Positions 1-9,619 of a DNA stretch of 64,000 nucleotides are shown here, piece after piece. The DNA is taken from the NCBI RefSeq assembly GCF_030035605.1, contig NZ_CP106736.1:62001-126000 (forward strand), written 5' to 3'. This DNA comes from Silvimonas soli. GTDB lineage: Bacteria > Pseudomonadota > Gammaproteobacteria > Burkholderiales > Chitinibacteraceae. Positions within the stretch are counted from its first letter, which is position 1; every line of letters begins with the position of its first letter. Below the pieces are notes generated by a model. That model did no database searches, was not told where the DNA came from, and worked only from the letters and a program-made list of their open reading frames with translations. Both the position numbers and the translations under genes were made by a program.

Positions 1-297
1 GCCCACATCAAGGTTGTCGGCCAGCGCCAGGTCCTGATAAATGGTTTCGATACCTTTGCTGCGCGCATCTTGCGGGTCTTGCATCGACAACGGCTTGCCA
101 TCAAAAAACAGCTCGCCTTCTTGCGCCCGGTAAACGCCGGAAATGATTTTGATCAGTGTTGATTTACCAGCGCCATTGTCGCCCGCCAAGGCGAGCACCT
201 CACCCGGAAACAAGGCCAGCGAAATGTTTTTAAGCGCCTGCACACCGCCAAAGCGGATGGAGATATTGCGCACTTCCAGAATCGGCACCAACGTCAT
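1..297 (-). CDS. Sugar ABC transporter ATP-binding protein (CUT2 type), 3' part outside window
   Basis: This is the N-terminal 99 residues of an ATPase that energises sugar import, of the RbsA/XylG/FrcA kind. The Walker A motif GDNGAGKST lies at about residues 39-47, preceded by the typical opening [20 protein letters not shown]. The Q-loop region ([12 protein letters not shown]) follows. The rest runs off the left edge of the window, so the signature and Walker B motifs cannot be checked. Its ATG overlaps the TGA of the permease gene (TGATG), which suggests translational coupling. It is the third gene of a binding protein-permease-ATPase operon. The sugar is not predictable from this fragment. 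Confidence 0.9.
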   Translation of the reverse strand, partial: MTLVPILEVRNISIRFGGVQALKNISLALFPGEVLALAGDNGAGKSTLIKIISGVYRAQEGELFFDGKPLSMQDPQDARSKGIETIYQDLALADNLDVG

Positions 298-1277
298 CAG
301 CCTTCCCTCCCCAGTCGCTCTTTGTACTGGTCGATCAGCACCGAAAGAATGATGACCACGCCCACCGCGATAAATTGCCAGAACGCGTTCACGTCGATAA
401 AAATCAGCCCAAACTGGATGACCGCGATGATCAGCGCGCCAATCAAAGTGCCGATGACATTGCCGGTGCCACCAAACAGGCTCGCTCCGCCAATGACCAC
501 CGCCGCAATCGAATCGAGCAGCATGGACTCGCCCGCGTTAGCGGCACCTGCAGCAAAACGGGCGGTATAGATGATTCCGCCAATCGCCGCAAACAGTGAA
601 GCCAGCATGTACACCACGGTGAGATGGCGCTTGACGTTGATCCCGGCCCGGGCGGCGGACTGCAAGTTACCGCCGATGGCATAGGTGTATTGGCCAAACC
701 GAGTGCTGGACAACACAAAATGCATGACCAACAGCAATACCACGGTGATGATCACTGGCACCCATCCTGTGCCGAGCCAAACCAGGCCGGCGTGGTTAAC
801 CGAAACGGTCATGCCGCTGCCCGCTGCCAGAAACCCGGCGCCTCGCGCTACGCCGTACATGCCGAGCGTGCCAATAAACGCAGGCACACCCATGCGGGCA
901 ATCAGCACACCATTTACATATCCAGGAATAAGACACACTAGCATCGACAGCGCCGACGCCCCCACCAGCGAGGCTACGGAACCGCCGCCGAGCAAGGTGA
1001 ATTGCGCAACGCACACCGCGGACAAACCCATTACAAAACCCACGGAGAGATCAATCCCGGCCGTGATGATGACAAAAGTCTGGCCAATGGCCAGCAACAA
1101 CGGCGCACTGGCGGCCAGAGAAATCGACTGCAGATTGTAGGCATTGAACAAGAACGAGCGCTTGGCCACGATTTGCGCCCATATCTCAAAAAACACCAGC
1201 AACGCCCCCAAGAACAACCACGGCCAGACCTTGGTGATCAGGGCCAACCTATCCATTCGCTTGCCGGATTCATCCAT
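297..1277 (-). CDS. Sugar ABC transporter permease (RbsC/BPD_transp_2 family)
   Basis: 326-residue inner-membrane permease with about nine hydrophobic segments. It contains [10 protein letters not shown] near residue 74, typical of CUT2 permeases, and the conserved [17 protein letters not shown] stretch near residue 260 that faces the ATPase. It forms the membrane channel for the sugar delivered by the binding protein upstream. The ATG at 1277 has a GGAA ribosome-binding site 7 bases away; an in-frame ATG at 1256 is possible. The gene lies 103 bp downstream of the binding-protein gene, across a stem-loop, and overlaps the ATPase gene by one base. Monosaccharide specificity is unknown. Confidence 0.92.
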   Translation of the reverse strand: MDESGKRMDRLALITKVWPWLFLGALLVFFEIWAQIVAKRSFLFNAYNLQSISLAASAPLLLAIGQTFVIITAGIDLSVGFVMGLSAVCVAQFTLLGGGSVASLVGASALSMLVCLIPGYVNGVLIARMGVPAFIGTLGMYGVARGAGFLAAGSGMTVSVNHAGLVWLGTGWVPVIITVVLLLVMHFVLSSTRFGQYTYAIGGNLQSAARAGINVKRHLTVVYMLASLFAAIGGIIYTARFAAGAANAGESMLLDSIAAVVIGGASLFGGTGNVIGTLIGALIIAVIQFGLIFIDVNAFWQFIAVGVVIILSVLIDQYKERLGREG

Positions 1278-1308
1278 TTACCGATTCCATCAGAGGTGAG
1301 TCGGGTGA

Positions 1309-1362
1309 TCTGACGCAATCCACCGTGATTTGCCGCACCGGCACCAGGCAAATTGCGTCAGA
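1309..1362 (-). other. Intercistronic stem-loop between binding-protein and permease genes
   Basis: Perfect 11-bp inverted repeat TCTGACGCAAT (1309-1319) / ATTGCGTCAGA (1352-1362). A second pairing, ATTTGCC (1328-1334) / GGCAAAT (1347-1353), lies partly inside it. There is no U-run, so it is not a standard terminator. Stem-loops here in sugar ABC operons often protect the binding-protein mRNA and reduce permease expression; that role is inferred. Confidence 0.6.
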
Positions 1363-1380
1363 AGAACAGCGGGCGGTGGC

Positions 1381-2358
1381 TTAGTTGGAATAGATGTACT
1401 GCTTGCCCTCGCCATCGATATTGCTCTTGTCCAGCACCACAAATCCGGTGCCCTTGATGGCCGGAATCTTCTTGCCACGTGCCGCATCAGCGCCGTATTT
1501 CACGCCGAAATAACCCATTTCTGCTGGCTTCTGGGCGATTGCAATATCAACCAGACCACTCTTGATGTCTTGATCAATACCCGGCACGGCATCAAACACC
1601 ACTACTTTCACCTTGCCTTGCTTGCCCGCTTTTTTCACGCCCTCTGCGGCGCCTTTGCCTGAGAACGTATTGGCGCCAAATACGCCGGCCAGATCGGGGT
1701 TACGCGCCAGAATGGCGGCAATATGCGCTGCGGCTTTATTGGCATCGTCCTCGTTGTATTGGGTATCCAGCACCTTGATGTTGGGGTGCTTTTTCATTTC
1801 ATCCAGAAAACCCTCTACCCGCGCGTCGGTACTGGAAATGCCCGGCTTGTTGTCTTCGCAATAAACCTCGCCTTTGTCACCAATGGCTTTGGCCAGCGCC
1901 CGCGCGGCAATGCGCCCGCCTTCGGCGTTGTCCGAGGCAATATAAGACAGGGGGAAGTCGGCATCGCCTTTGCCTGTTTGATATTTGCCGTCACCGATAT
2001 AGGTATCGACGGTAATCACTTTGATGCCGGCAGCAACCGCCTCTTTCAGCGGCTGGATCAACTGCTGTTTATCGACTGGGGAAATCAACAATACATCGGG
2101 TTTTTTGGCGATAAAGGCCTTCAGGATCGGTACTTGCTCGGTGGTATTCCAGGCTTTGGGCACCTGAAACAGCAACTCCACGCCCTCTTCTTTAGCGGCC
2201 TTCTCGGCTCCGCGGTGCATGGTGAAATAAAACGGATCAACCACGCCAGGCAACAACGCAATCACCGGTTTATTGGCGTCAGCCCACGCTTGCGCTGACA
2301 ACATGCCGCCAAACAGCGCGGCCAAGGTTAATTTCAGAACAGTTCTACGCGTATTCAT
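1381..2358 (-). CDS. Periplasmic sugar-binding protein (Peripla_BP_4 family)
   Basis: 325-residue secreted binding protein of the ribose/galactose type, which captures the substrate for the ABC importer encoded downstream. The signal peptide spans about residues 1-23 (MNTRRTVLKLTLAALFGGML then SAQAWA). The mature part has the two-lobed type I fold pattern: PGVVDPFYFTMHRGAEKAAKEE, LLISPVDKQQLIQPLKEAVA, and a FDAVPG motif near the hinge. ATG at 2358 was chosen because it gives the signal peptide and has GGAGTG upstream; the open frame continues upstream without a start-like context. First gene of the operon, probably the most strongly expressed. Sugar specificity cannot be read from the sequence. 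Confidence 0.9.
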   Translation of the reverse strand: MNTRRTVLKLTLAALFGGMLSAQAWADANKPVIALLPGVVDPFYFTMHRGAEKAAKEEGVELLFQVPKAWNTTEQVPILKAFIAKKPDVLLISPVDKQQLIQPLKEAVAAGIKVITVDTYIGDGKYQTGKGDADFPLSYIASDNAEGGRIAARALAKAIGDKGEVYCEDNKPGISSTDARVEGFLDEMKKHPNIKVLDTQYNEDDANKAAAHIAAILARNPDLAGVFGANTFSGKGAAEGVKKAGKQGKVKVVVFDAVPGIDQDIKSGLVDIAIAQKPAEMGYFGVKYGADAARGKKIPAIKGTGFVVLDKSNIDGEGKQYIYSN

Positions 2359-2842
2359 ACCGATATCACTCCACAAATGGGTTAACCCGTGAGCGAACAA
2401 GGCATGGAAAAGCGGTATCAATACCGACAACGCAGTCGCGTGCTGAAAGCAAGCCATAAGTGCGGATTGCCCATTTGTGCGCAGTGTCGTACACCGGATT
2501 TCCAGTGTCTTTTTATAAAGATGGCTTTTATTTTCAAGCGCATCCAATGCCGGCAAAAACGCTTCAAGCAACAAAGCATTTCGCCGGGCGTGTTCTTATC
2601 TATATGCAGTTAAATCAGGCAGGTCAATTCTGCAGTGCAATATCGCCAGCCCTTGGAAAACAGCGCAAGACAGCAACAGCGCGACCTGCGGCCACGTTGT
2701 AATCGTCGGGGAAAATAAAAATAAACTGCCGCCACTTAATAACAACCCGGCGCAAAGCAAAAACCGGCCGGATTCTCGAGGATTCCGGCCGGTCTCTGGT
2801 TGATGTAAATGAAACGAACAACTACACAGCAACTTACATCGG
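2359..2842. other. Intergenic region holding the sugar-ABC promoter side and the MFS terminator
   Basis: 484 bp without a convincing gene. The short open frames here, on both strands, lack ribosome-binding sites and family-like composition. The right end contains the MFS terminator. The left end must contain the promoter of the sugar importer operon; I see AT-rich stretches around 2500-2540 but no promoter I would commit to. Confidence 0.5.
2757..2793 (-). terminator. Rho-independent terminator of the MFS gene
   Basis: 10-bp stem ACCGGCCGGA (2763-2772) / TCCGGCCGGT (2784-2793) with an 11-nt loop. On the minus strand it is followed by a U-run (GGTTTTTGC). It lies 50 bp after the MFS stop codon. 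Confidence 0.85.
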
Positions 2843-4282
2843 TTACTTCACGCCAGCCTGCACTGCCACCGGCAGATCTCGACTGCGGTAATGCCTGGCT
2901 ACAGCGCTGAGTAACAAAATCAGCATCAGGCAAAACTCCGCACCCAGTCCGGCCAGCGTTGCGTCCAGATAGTGCCCGGAATAATGCAGTGTTTGCGCAA
3001 ACACCGCGCCCAGCAGCGCCGAACCCAAGCCAAAGGACGCCTGTTGCAAAGTCGCCAGCATGGCGCTGCCCGCGCCCGCCTGTTCCGCTGGCACATCGGC
3101 CAGACCAATCCGGAAGAAACAGCTCACGATAAAGGCCTGGCCAAAACCCATCAGTAACGTGGCGGGGGCAAGATTGAGAATGCCCGGGTGTGGCCAGACC
3201 CGGTTAAAGGTGGCCATAACCAGTAGCAAACCACTCATCTGGATCAGACAACCGAGAATCAAGGTGGGAGTACGCCCCAGTTTGGCCACGACGCGAGTGC
3301 TCAGTAACGAACCGGCGAAATACGAAGCGCCCAACACGATAAAGGCGTTGCCGGAATGCACCGGCGACAGGCCGGCGCCCGATTGCAGGGCCAGCGCCAC
3401 CACAAACATGAAACCGCTCCAGCAAGAGAAAAACAGAATGGCAATCAGCAAGCCAAACCGCACGCTGGGCAGACGCAGCAGCGACGGCGGCAACAGTGGA
3501 AAAGCACCCCGCTGCTCTTGCCGCAATTCAGCATTCCAAAGCATTCGCAACAACGGCACGGCTGCCGCCAGCAAGGCGAAGCACGGCCACGACCAGTGCA
3601 AGGATGGTCCGAGCGAAATCGGCAGCAGGATGCAAAGCACTACGGCGGTCAGCAGTAACGTACCGGGCCAGTCGATATGCGCGGCATGCTCCCGACGGGT
3701 ATCGGGCACCCAACGGCGAGAGCAAGCCAGGATGGCGGCACACACCGGCAGATTGATCAGAAACACGCTACGCCAGCCGGTACCCGCAATGTCTGCCGAC
3801 ACCAGGAATCCGCCCAGTACTTGCCCGACAATGAAGGCCAGCCCACCAATCGCCCCGTAGAAACCCAGCGCGCGGGAATGGGCGTGCCCGGTCAGGCTGA
3901 CGTGAATCGTCGCCAGAATCTGCGGCACCAGCAACGCAGCCGCAATGCCTTGCAATGCGCGGGCGGCCAACAAAAACCAGATTGATGTGGCCAATCCGCA
4001 TAACAACGAAGCCACACCAAACAACAGCACGCCAAAATTGAATAACTTCAGTCGGCCAAAATTGTCGCCCAGACGCCCGCCCATCGCCAGGCACACCGCA
4101 AACGCCACACCATAAACCGCGACCAGTAATTCCAGTTCGGTTTCTGTGGCATGCAGTGAATGTGCGATGGCATCCAGCGCGACGTTAACGATAGAGAAAT
4201 CGATCTGCGGCAACAGTTGCCCGGCCAGCAGCACATAGAGCCCGAACTTGCCCAGACGCGAATGATTAACGGACGTTGTCAT
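2843..4282 (-). CDS. MFS multidrug exporter, DHA2 (EmrB/QacA) family
   Basis: 479-residue polytopic inner-membrane protein with about 14 hydrophobic segments, the DHA2 layout. It is expected to be a proton-driven exporter of drugs or toxic organics. The loop 2-3 motif GGRLGDNFGRLKLF (motif A) is near residue 68, and the TM5 antiporter region (GGLAFIVGQVLGGFLV) is present. Start: ATG 4282 has AGGA 6 bases upstream; the GTG one codon earlier (4285) is less well spaced. It is divergent from an XRE-type regulator with palindromic elements between them, so local ligand-responsive control is likely. No membrane-fusion (EmrA) partner is nearby. The substrate is unknown. Confidence 0.9.
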   Translation of the reverse strand: MTTSVNHSRLGKFGLYVLLAGQLLPQIDFSIVNVALDAIAHSLHATETELELLVAVYGVAFAVCLAMGGRLGDNFGRLKLFNFGVLLFGVASLLCGLATSIWFLLAARALQGIAAALLVPQILATIHVSLTGHAHSRALGFYGAIGGLAFIVGQVLGGFLVSADIAGTGWRSVFLINLPVCAAILACSRRWVPDTRREHAAHIDWPGTLLLTAVVLCILLPISLGPSLHWSWPCFALLAAAVPLLRMLWNAELRQEQRGAFPLLPPSLLRLPSVRFGLLIAILFFSCWSGFMFVVALALQSGAGLSPVHSGNAFIVLGASYFAGSLLSTRVVAKLGRTPTLILGCLIQMSGLLLVMATFNRVWPHPGILNLAPATLLMGFGQAFIVSCFFRIGLADVPAEQAGAGSAMLATLQQASFGLGSALLGAVFAQTLHYSGHYLDATLAGLGAEFCLMLILLLSAVARHYRSRDLPVAVQAGVK

Positions 4283-4357
4283 CACAAATCCTATTCATGA
4301 ATAAACATAAAATATGCCAAATGGGAGGCAACGGAGGGGAGTATGCTGGCCCTTTTA

Positions 4358-4403
4358 GACTGGTACCAGCGTCTGTTTAGCCTGGTATAAAATGTGCCAG
4401 TCT
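4358..4403. promoter_or_regulatory. Candidate operator for the divergent XRE regulator and MFS gene
   Basis: A 10-bp perfect palindrome CTGGTACCAG (4360-4369) is followed by a related interrupted palindrome CTGG-N11-CCAG (4382-4400). The outer ends AGACTGG (4358-4364) and CCAGTCT (4397-4403) are also inverted repeats. The cluster lies just upstream of the regulator start and inside the divergent intergenic region. Its function as the regulator's binding site is inferred. Confidence 0.5.
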
Positions 4404-4419
4404 ATGAAGGAGAAGCGTC

Positions 4420-5310
4420 GTGACCACCAGTTCGAATACCGGCCAGAATCAGGAAACCAGCGGTAAAGAGTTTGCGGAAAGCAGTAGCGCCCACGCCTTA
4501 GGCACTTTTCTGCGCGTTCGGCGTGAAAGCCTTGATCCGACTCGTCTGGGCTTGCCTCGCACCGGTCGCCGCCGCACGCCTGGCCTGCGGCGGGATGACG
4601 TCGCCATGCTGGCAGATATCGGTATTACCTGGTACACCAAGCTGGAACAAGGTCGACCGATTCGCGTGTCCGCCAAGGTATTGAGCGCGATTGCCGTCGC
4701 CTTGCAATGTAGCGATGCTGAAACACGCCACTTGTTTGCCCTGGCTGGCATCGCCAAACCTGCTGCGGACACCGTTACCGCTGTCTATTGCGAAGCCCTT
4801 TCCGCCACCAGCCAGTTAATTCTGGATCAACTCGACCCGATTCCCGCGCTTATCCAGAACGCCCGCTTCGACATCATTGGCTTTAACCAGTCATTCTGCC
4901 GCCTGGTTGGCGTAGATCTGCAGCAGATTGCGCTGGAAGACCGCAATTGCATTTATCTCGCCATTACCAACCCAGCATGGCGCGCCAGTCTGGCGCAGAG
5001 CGTGGATTCGTTGCCGCGCATGGTGGCATTGTTCCGGGCCGCCATGGCCGAGCATTTGCATGAGCCGGTGTGGGAGCAAAAACTGCAGCGGTTTCTGTCC
5101 GCTTCGCCCGAATTTCGCGAGGCATGGCAGCGTTACGAAGTACGTGGCATCGAAAACCAGATCAAGCGCTTTTGCAATCCACTTGTTGGAACCATCGATT
5201 TACAGCAGACCAACTGGTGGTCTGCGCCCAAAAATGGCGACCGCTTGATGGTGTACGCGCCAGCAGACGAGCACGCCAAACAGGCGTTGCTGCGTCTGGC
5301 GGAGCAGTAA
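4420..5310 (+). CDS. XRE-family regulator with MmyB-like ligand-sensing domain
   Basis: 296-residue transcription factor. A helix-turn-helix of the XRE type spans about residues 28-100; RTPGLRRDDVAMLADIGITW is the characteristic opening of the MmyB-like subfamily. A C-terminal sensor domain (about 115-280) follows. Start is GTG at 4420 with a strong AAGGAG at 4407-4412. It is divergent from the DHA2 exporter and probably controls it and itself. MmyB-like sensor domains are thought to bind small hydrophobic ligands; the ligand here is unknown. Confidence 0.88.
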   Translation: MTTSSNTGQNQETSGKEFAESSSAHALGTFLRVRRESLDPTRLGLPRTGRRRTPGLRRDDVAMLADIGITWYTKLEQGRPIRVSAKVLSAIAVALQCSDAETRHLFALAGIAKPAADTVTAVYCEALSATSQLILDQLDPIPALIQNARFDIIGFNQSFCRLVGVDLQQIALEDRNCIYLAITNPAWRASLAQSVDSLPRMVALFRAAMAEHLHEPVWEQKLQRFLSASPEFREAWQRYEVRGIENQIKRFCNPLVGTIDLQQTNWWSAPKNGDRLMVYAPADEHAKQALLRLAEQ

Positions 5311-5325
5311 ACCCCGTTGCGACGG

Positions 5326-7131
5326 TTAGTGCACGTCGACCGTGCTGTCGCCAGTGGTGCTTTCTGCCTCGTGTTGCTGCATGGCCCACAGCCGCGCGTA
5401 GGCACCGTTGGCGGTCAGCAGGCTGCGATGATTGCCGCGCTCGATAATGCGTCCGCCTTCCATCACCAGAATCTCGTCAGCATCGGCGATGGTGGACAAG
5501 CGGTGAGCAATCACCAAAGTGGTGCGGTTGGCGGAAATTTCTTTCAATTCAGCCTGAATGCCGCGTTCGGTTCTGGAGTCCAGCGCCGAGGTGGCTTCGT
5601 CAAAAATCAGAATGGGCGGGTTTTTGAGAATGGTGCGAGCGATGGCTACGCGCTGTTTCTCGCCGCCGGACAACTTCAGGCCGCGCTCGCCCACTTTGGT
5701 ATCAAAGCCGTCCGGCAAGCCCATGACGAAATCGTAAATGTGCGCTGACCGGGCGGCGTCGATCACTTCCTCGCGGCTGGCTTCCGGTCGACCGTAGGCG
5801 ATGTTGTAGTAAATGCTGTCGTTAAACAGCACCGTATCCTGCGGCACGATGCCGATATGCTGGCGTAGCGAAGCCTGGGTGATTCCGCGCAAATCCTGGC
5901 CATTGATGGTGATCTTGCCCGCGTTCACGTCGTAGAACCGGTAAAGCAAACGCGACAAGGTCGATTTTCCCGCGCCCGAACTGCCTACTACCGCCACCGT
6001 ATGGCCCGCAGGCACGGCAAAGCTCACCGAGTGCAAAATCTGCCGATTGCTTTCATAGCCGAAATCTACAGCTTCAAAGCGGATATCTGCGCGCTGGGTA
6101 ATGAGCGGCACAGCGTCGTGCTGGTCTTTGATTTCCGCGTTCTGACCCAAGAGCTTGAACATTTTTTCCATGTCAGCCAGCGAGTTCTTGATTTCGCGGT
6201 ACACAAAACCCAGAAAGTTAAGCGGTGCATACAACTGCAGCAAAAAGGCGTTCACCAGCACCAGATCGCCCAAGGTCATTTTGCCGTCGACGACTTCTTG
6301 CGCGGCCAGTCCAACCAGCGCCGTGACGCCCAGTGCAATAATCCCTGCCTGCCCGGCATTCAGGAATGACAACGACACCTGATTTTTGACCGAGGCTTCT
6401 TCCCATTTCACCAGACTTTTGTCATAGCGCTCAGATTCCCAGCGCTCATTACCAAAGTATTTAACCGTCTCGTAGTTAAGCAAGCTGTCCACGGCGCGGG
6501 TACTGGCTTCGGAATCCATATTGTTCATGGTGCGGCGAAACACCATGCGCCATTCGGTAATGCCCAGCGTAAAGCTGATGTAGATAACAATCGTGCCAAA
6601 GGTAATGGCGGCGAAATACCAGTCGTATTTCTTCAGCAAAATACCGGCGACCAGAACGATTTCCACCAGCGTTGGCAGGATATTGAACAGCGTAAAATTA
6701 AGTAGAAACGCAATGCCTTTAGAGCCACGATCAATATCCCGACTCATGCCGCCGGTTTGCCGCTCCAGATGAAAGCGCAAAGACAAAGCGTGTAAATGAT
6801 CAAACACTTGCAGCGCTACGCGACGAATTGCGCCTTGCGTCACTTTGGCAAACACGGCGTCGCGCATTTCCCCAAATACCGACGCACACAGTCGCAGCAA
6901 GCCATACGCGGCAACCAGTGCCAGCGGCAATACCACCACACCTTTGTTGCCATCCAGATGATCGACAATGCCTTTGAGCACCAATGGCACGCCAACGTTG
7001 GCGACCTTGGCCGCAATCAGCAGCACCATGGCCAGGATTACGCGGTTTTTGTACTGCCACAGATAAGGCAGCAAGGTGCGCAGCGTTTGCAGGTCGTTGC
7101 GGCGGGCGGGCGTTGAGTCGGAGGGATTCAT
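5326..7131 (-). CDS. ABC exporter, fused permease-ATPase (ATM1/HMT1-like)
   Basis: 601-residue half-transporter. The exporter-type transmembrane domain (about residues 20-310, six helices) is followed by an ATPase domain. The latter shows Walker A GSSGAGKST, signature LSGGEKQR, Walker B ILIFDEATSALD and the H-loop IAHRLST, all intact. The Q-loop context IGIVPQDTVLFNDSIYYNI is typical of the ATM1/HMT1 group, which exports glutathione-related or metal-thiol compounds. ATG 7131 starts at the conserved N-terminus; no strong ribosome-binding site is visible, and the frame stays open to 7329. It ends 15 bp from the convergent XRE regulator gene. The substrate is an inference from family membership only. 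Confidence 0.88.
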   Translation of the reverse strand: MNPSDSTPARRNDLQTLRTLLPYLWQYKNRVILAMVLLIAAKVANVGVPLVLKGIVDHLDGNKGVVVLPLALVAAYGLLRLCASVFGEMRDAVFAKVTQGAIRRVALQVFDHLHALSLRFHLERQTGGMSRDIDRGSKGIAFLLNFTLFNILPTLVEIVLVAGILLKKYDWYFAAITFGTIVIYISFTLGITEWRMVFRRTMNNMDSEASTRAVDSLLNYETVKYFGNERWESERYDKSLVKWEEASVKNQVSLSFLNAGQAGIIALGVTALVGLAAQEVVDGKMTLGDLVLVNAFLLQLYAPLNFLGFVYREIKNSLADMEKMFKLLGQNAEIKDQHDAVPLITQRADIRFEAVDFGYESNRQILHSVSFAVPAGHTVAVVGSSGAGKSTLSRLLYRFYDVNAGKITINGQDLRGITQASLRQHIGIVPQDTVLFNDSIYYNIAYGRPEASREEVIDAARSAHIYDFVMGLPDGFDTKVGERGLKLSGGEKQRVAIARTILKNPPILIFDEATSALDSRTERGIQAELKEISANRTTLVIAHRLSTIADADEILVMEGGRIIERGNHRSLLTANGAYARLWAMQQHEAESTTGDSTVDVH

Positions 7132-7280
7132 GAGTTGGGCACTTGTCTGGACTTGCCAATAATGAGGCCGCGAATGCAAATAACAAGCAACCGCAGCAAA
7201 CATTGGATTGTAGGCGCTTTGCGCTTTACCTATGTCGTTCCCATGCAATCCGGTTGATGGACGAATGGCATGGTCAAATA

Positions 7281-7310
7281 AAAACGACCCGCGATTTGCC
7301 GGGTCGTTTT
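7281..7310. terminator. Bidirectional rho-independent terminator
   Basis: 11-bp stem AAAACGACCCG (7281-7291) / CGGGTCGTTTT (7300-7310) with an 8-nt loop. It is A/T-flanked on both sides, 30 bp downstream of the TonB receptor stop codon on the minus strand. Confidence 0.88.
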
Positions 7311-7338
7311 TATTGCAAAGGATGCGCAAGAGCCGGAA

Positions 7339-9549
7339 TTAGAAGTCTACGCTGGCGCTCACGGAGAACGTGCGTGGCATCCCGACCGTCAAGTAGCCAT
7401 AACCAGGGTAACCGCCAACCGAAGACCAGTAGTCGCGGTTAAACACGTTATCGACTCGGGCGCGCAGCGTGACCGGACGGTTATTGATATCCATCAGGTA
7501 GCGTACACCCAAGTCCAGCCGTGTCCAGCTTGGCACTTCCAGCGTGTTCAGATCATCGGCATAGCTGGACCCGGTGTAAACCACGCGGGCATTCAGGGCC
7601 AGACCTTCCAGTTGCTGGACTTCCCATTCCATGCCCAGGTTGCCCTGAAAGCGCGGCACACCGATCACGCGGTTGCCATTGGTCAAATCAGAGCCCGTGT
7701 TCTTCTGTGTGGCGTTCAGCCAGGTTACGCCGCCCAATACGCGCAGGCCGGGTGCGGCCAGACCAAAGAAATTCAGCTCCGCCCCACGATGCTGGTCTTC
7801 GCCGGAATCAGAGAAATGATTGTCTGAATCCACAACGCCGCGTGGTTTGTCGGTACTAAACAGCGCCAGACCGGCGCCCAGACGGCCGCCGTCATACTTT
7901 ACGCCCACTTCTTTTTGCCTGGAAACATATGGGGCCAGCATTTCGCCAGGGTTGGTTACGTTGGCTGGCGCGGTATCGCCCTGCGCCAGGCCTTCAATGT
8001 AATTGGCGTAAACCGAAACCTGTTTCACCGGCTTGTAGACAATGCCGACCGCCGGACTGGTACGACCCTTGGTGTAGGCCGCGCTCGCGATGCCGGTATC
8101 GTAGGCGTAGTTGGTAATGTCAAAGTGCTGGTAGCGAGCACCCACCGTCAGCAGCAGCGACTTGTCGAACATCGACAGCGTATCGCCCACCGCCACGCTG
8201 GTCAGGCGGATAACGCCATTCAAAGCCGGGCTATCCAGGTCATTGCCAGTAAACGCTGTTGCGGAAATCGCCGGTTGCGCGTAGGACGTCGGGTGATACA
8301 GGTTGGTATCAAACGTGTTGAAGAAGTCCATCGCATAAGCATTGCTCTTCTTCAGTTCGAAGAAGTCGCCCGCCAAGACCCACTCGTGACCAACCGGGCC
8401 GGTTTGCAGCTTGCCGCGTACGCCGACTTCGCCGGTATCCACCTTGTCGTCACGCGTATTGTCAAAGCGATAGAAATTGCCATCGCCGTTGTCACTGGTT
8501 ACCGTTAGGTTGGCCAGCGAGTTGGATTCATGACTGCGACGCAAGCCGTAGGCCGCCCAACCTGTGATGTCCTGGGTGAAGTCATATTCAGCGCGCAGCG
8601 TGCCAAACACATCGCGTTCGTTGGAATACGACCATGGTTGCGCAAAGTTTTTGCTGGCATCGGGTGCATCTGGAACGCGTGTTACGCCTGCGCCGAGCGT
8701 GACTTCCGGGCGCGTTGCATTGAGGCGGTTGTCTTGCGCGCCAATATCGGCCGAGACGCGGGCGTTTTCGCCGCGCCAGTCCAGTCCCACCGAACCCACG
8801 CTGGTTTGGGATTTTTCATCATCCACACCGGTGCCGCCATCGCGATAACCCGCATTCAGACGCAGGCCAAAACTCTTGTCCGGACCAAACCGGCGCGATA
8901 CGTCGGCAGATGCGTTGCCACTGCCACCGCTATCCACACCGACGGTGACGCGGTTCAGGTCTTCGTTGGTGGCGCGCTTGGGCACAAGATTGATCGAACC
9001 ACCGATACCGCCGCCGTTAGGCGCCGCGCCCATCAAGAAGCCAGTCGCGCCCTGCAGCACTTCAACGCGCTCGAACAGTTCGGTGGCAATGTACTGGCGT
9101 GGCAGCAAGCTATACAAGCCGTTGTAGGCAACATCGTCCGAGCTCAGCACAAAGCCGCGAATGAAGTACGACTCCTGAAAATTGCCGAACCCCTTGGCTA
9201 CACGCACGCCGGAATCATTCTGCAATACGTCACCCACGCCATGGGCTTGCTGATCCTGGATCAAATCGTTGGTGTAGCTGGTGATGCTGAACGGGGTATC
9301 CATATTGTTTTTGGTGCCCAAAATGCCGGCGCGACCGCCCTTCGCCACCTGGCCGCCCGCATAGGCTGGCTGCAGACCGTCTTTGGATGCATCGGCACTC
9401 GCAGTAACAGTTACGGTGCCCAGATCGGTAATTTGCGAATTTGCGGCGGATGGTGTGGAGGCGGCAACGGGAGCGGGCTCGGCGGCATAGGCCTGCGGCA
9501 AGGAGCAAGCCATGGCGATTGCCAGGGCCATCGGGGTCATTTTTTTCAT
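7339..9549 (-). CDS. TonB-dependent siderophore receptor
   Basis: 736-residue outer-membrane receptor. Signal peptide at about 1-22, then a TonB-box-like segment (ITDLGTVTVTA, about 42-52). The plug domain is at about 75-185, with ESYFIRGF and the conserved ERVEVLQGATGFLMGAAPNGGG-type region. The 22-strand barrel ends in the terminal Phe typical of outer-membrane proteins (SVSASVDF). It should import a ferric siderophore or similar chelate using TonB energy. ATG 9549 was chosen because it begins the signal peptide. The upstream DNA carries a candidate Fur box. No siderophore synthesis genes lie nearby, so it may take up a foreign siderophore. The ligand is unknown. Confidence 0.93.
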   Translation of the reverse strand: MKKMTPMALAIAMACSLPQAYAAEPAPVAASTPSAANSQITDLGTVTVTASADASKDGLQPAYAGGQVAKGGRAGILGTKNNMDTPFSITSYTNDLIQDQQAHGVGDVLQNDSGVRVAKGFGNFQESYFIRGFVLSSDDVAYNGLYSLLPRQYIATELFERVEVLQGATGFLMGAAPNGGGIGGSINLVPKRATNEDLNRVTVGVDSGGSGNASADVSRRFGPDKSFGLRLNAGYRDGGTGVDDEKSQTSVGSVGLDWRGENARVSADIGAQDNRLNATRPEVTLGAGVTRVPDAPDASKNFAQPWSYSNERDVFGTLRAEYDFTQDITGWAAYGLRRSHESNSLANLTVTSDNGDGNFYRFDNTRDDKVDTGEVGVRGKLQTGPVGHEWVLAGDFFELKKSNAYAMDFFNTFDTNLYHPTSYAQPAISATAFTGNDLDSPALNGVIRLTSVAVGDTLSMFDKSLLLTVGARYQHFDITNYAYDTGIASAAYTKGRTSPAVGIVYKPVKQVSVYANYIEGLAQGDTAPANVTNPGEMLAPYVSRQKEVGVKYDGGRLGAGLALFSTDKPRGVVDSDNHFSDSGEDQHRGAELNFFGLAAPGLRVLGGVTWLNATQKNTGSDLTNGNRVIGVPRFQGNLGMEWEVQQLEGLALNARVVYTGSSYADDLNTLEVPSWTRLDLGVRYLMDINNRPVTLRARVDNVFNRDYWSSVGGYPGYGYLTVGMPRTFSVSASVDF

Positions 9550-9619
9550 TTGAATTCCGGGCAGATAAAAATCTGCCACCGCGTCAACCTGCGGTGGCAA
9601 GCACTAAAGCGTTTTCTTA

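Noticed and set aside
2389..2702. Short plus-strand open frames in the gap before the sugar-binding protein
   Set aside because: No ribosome-binding site, no coding-like composition, and they overlap the presumed promoter region.
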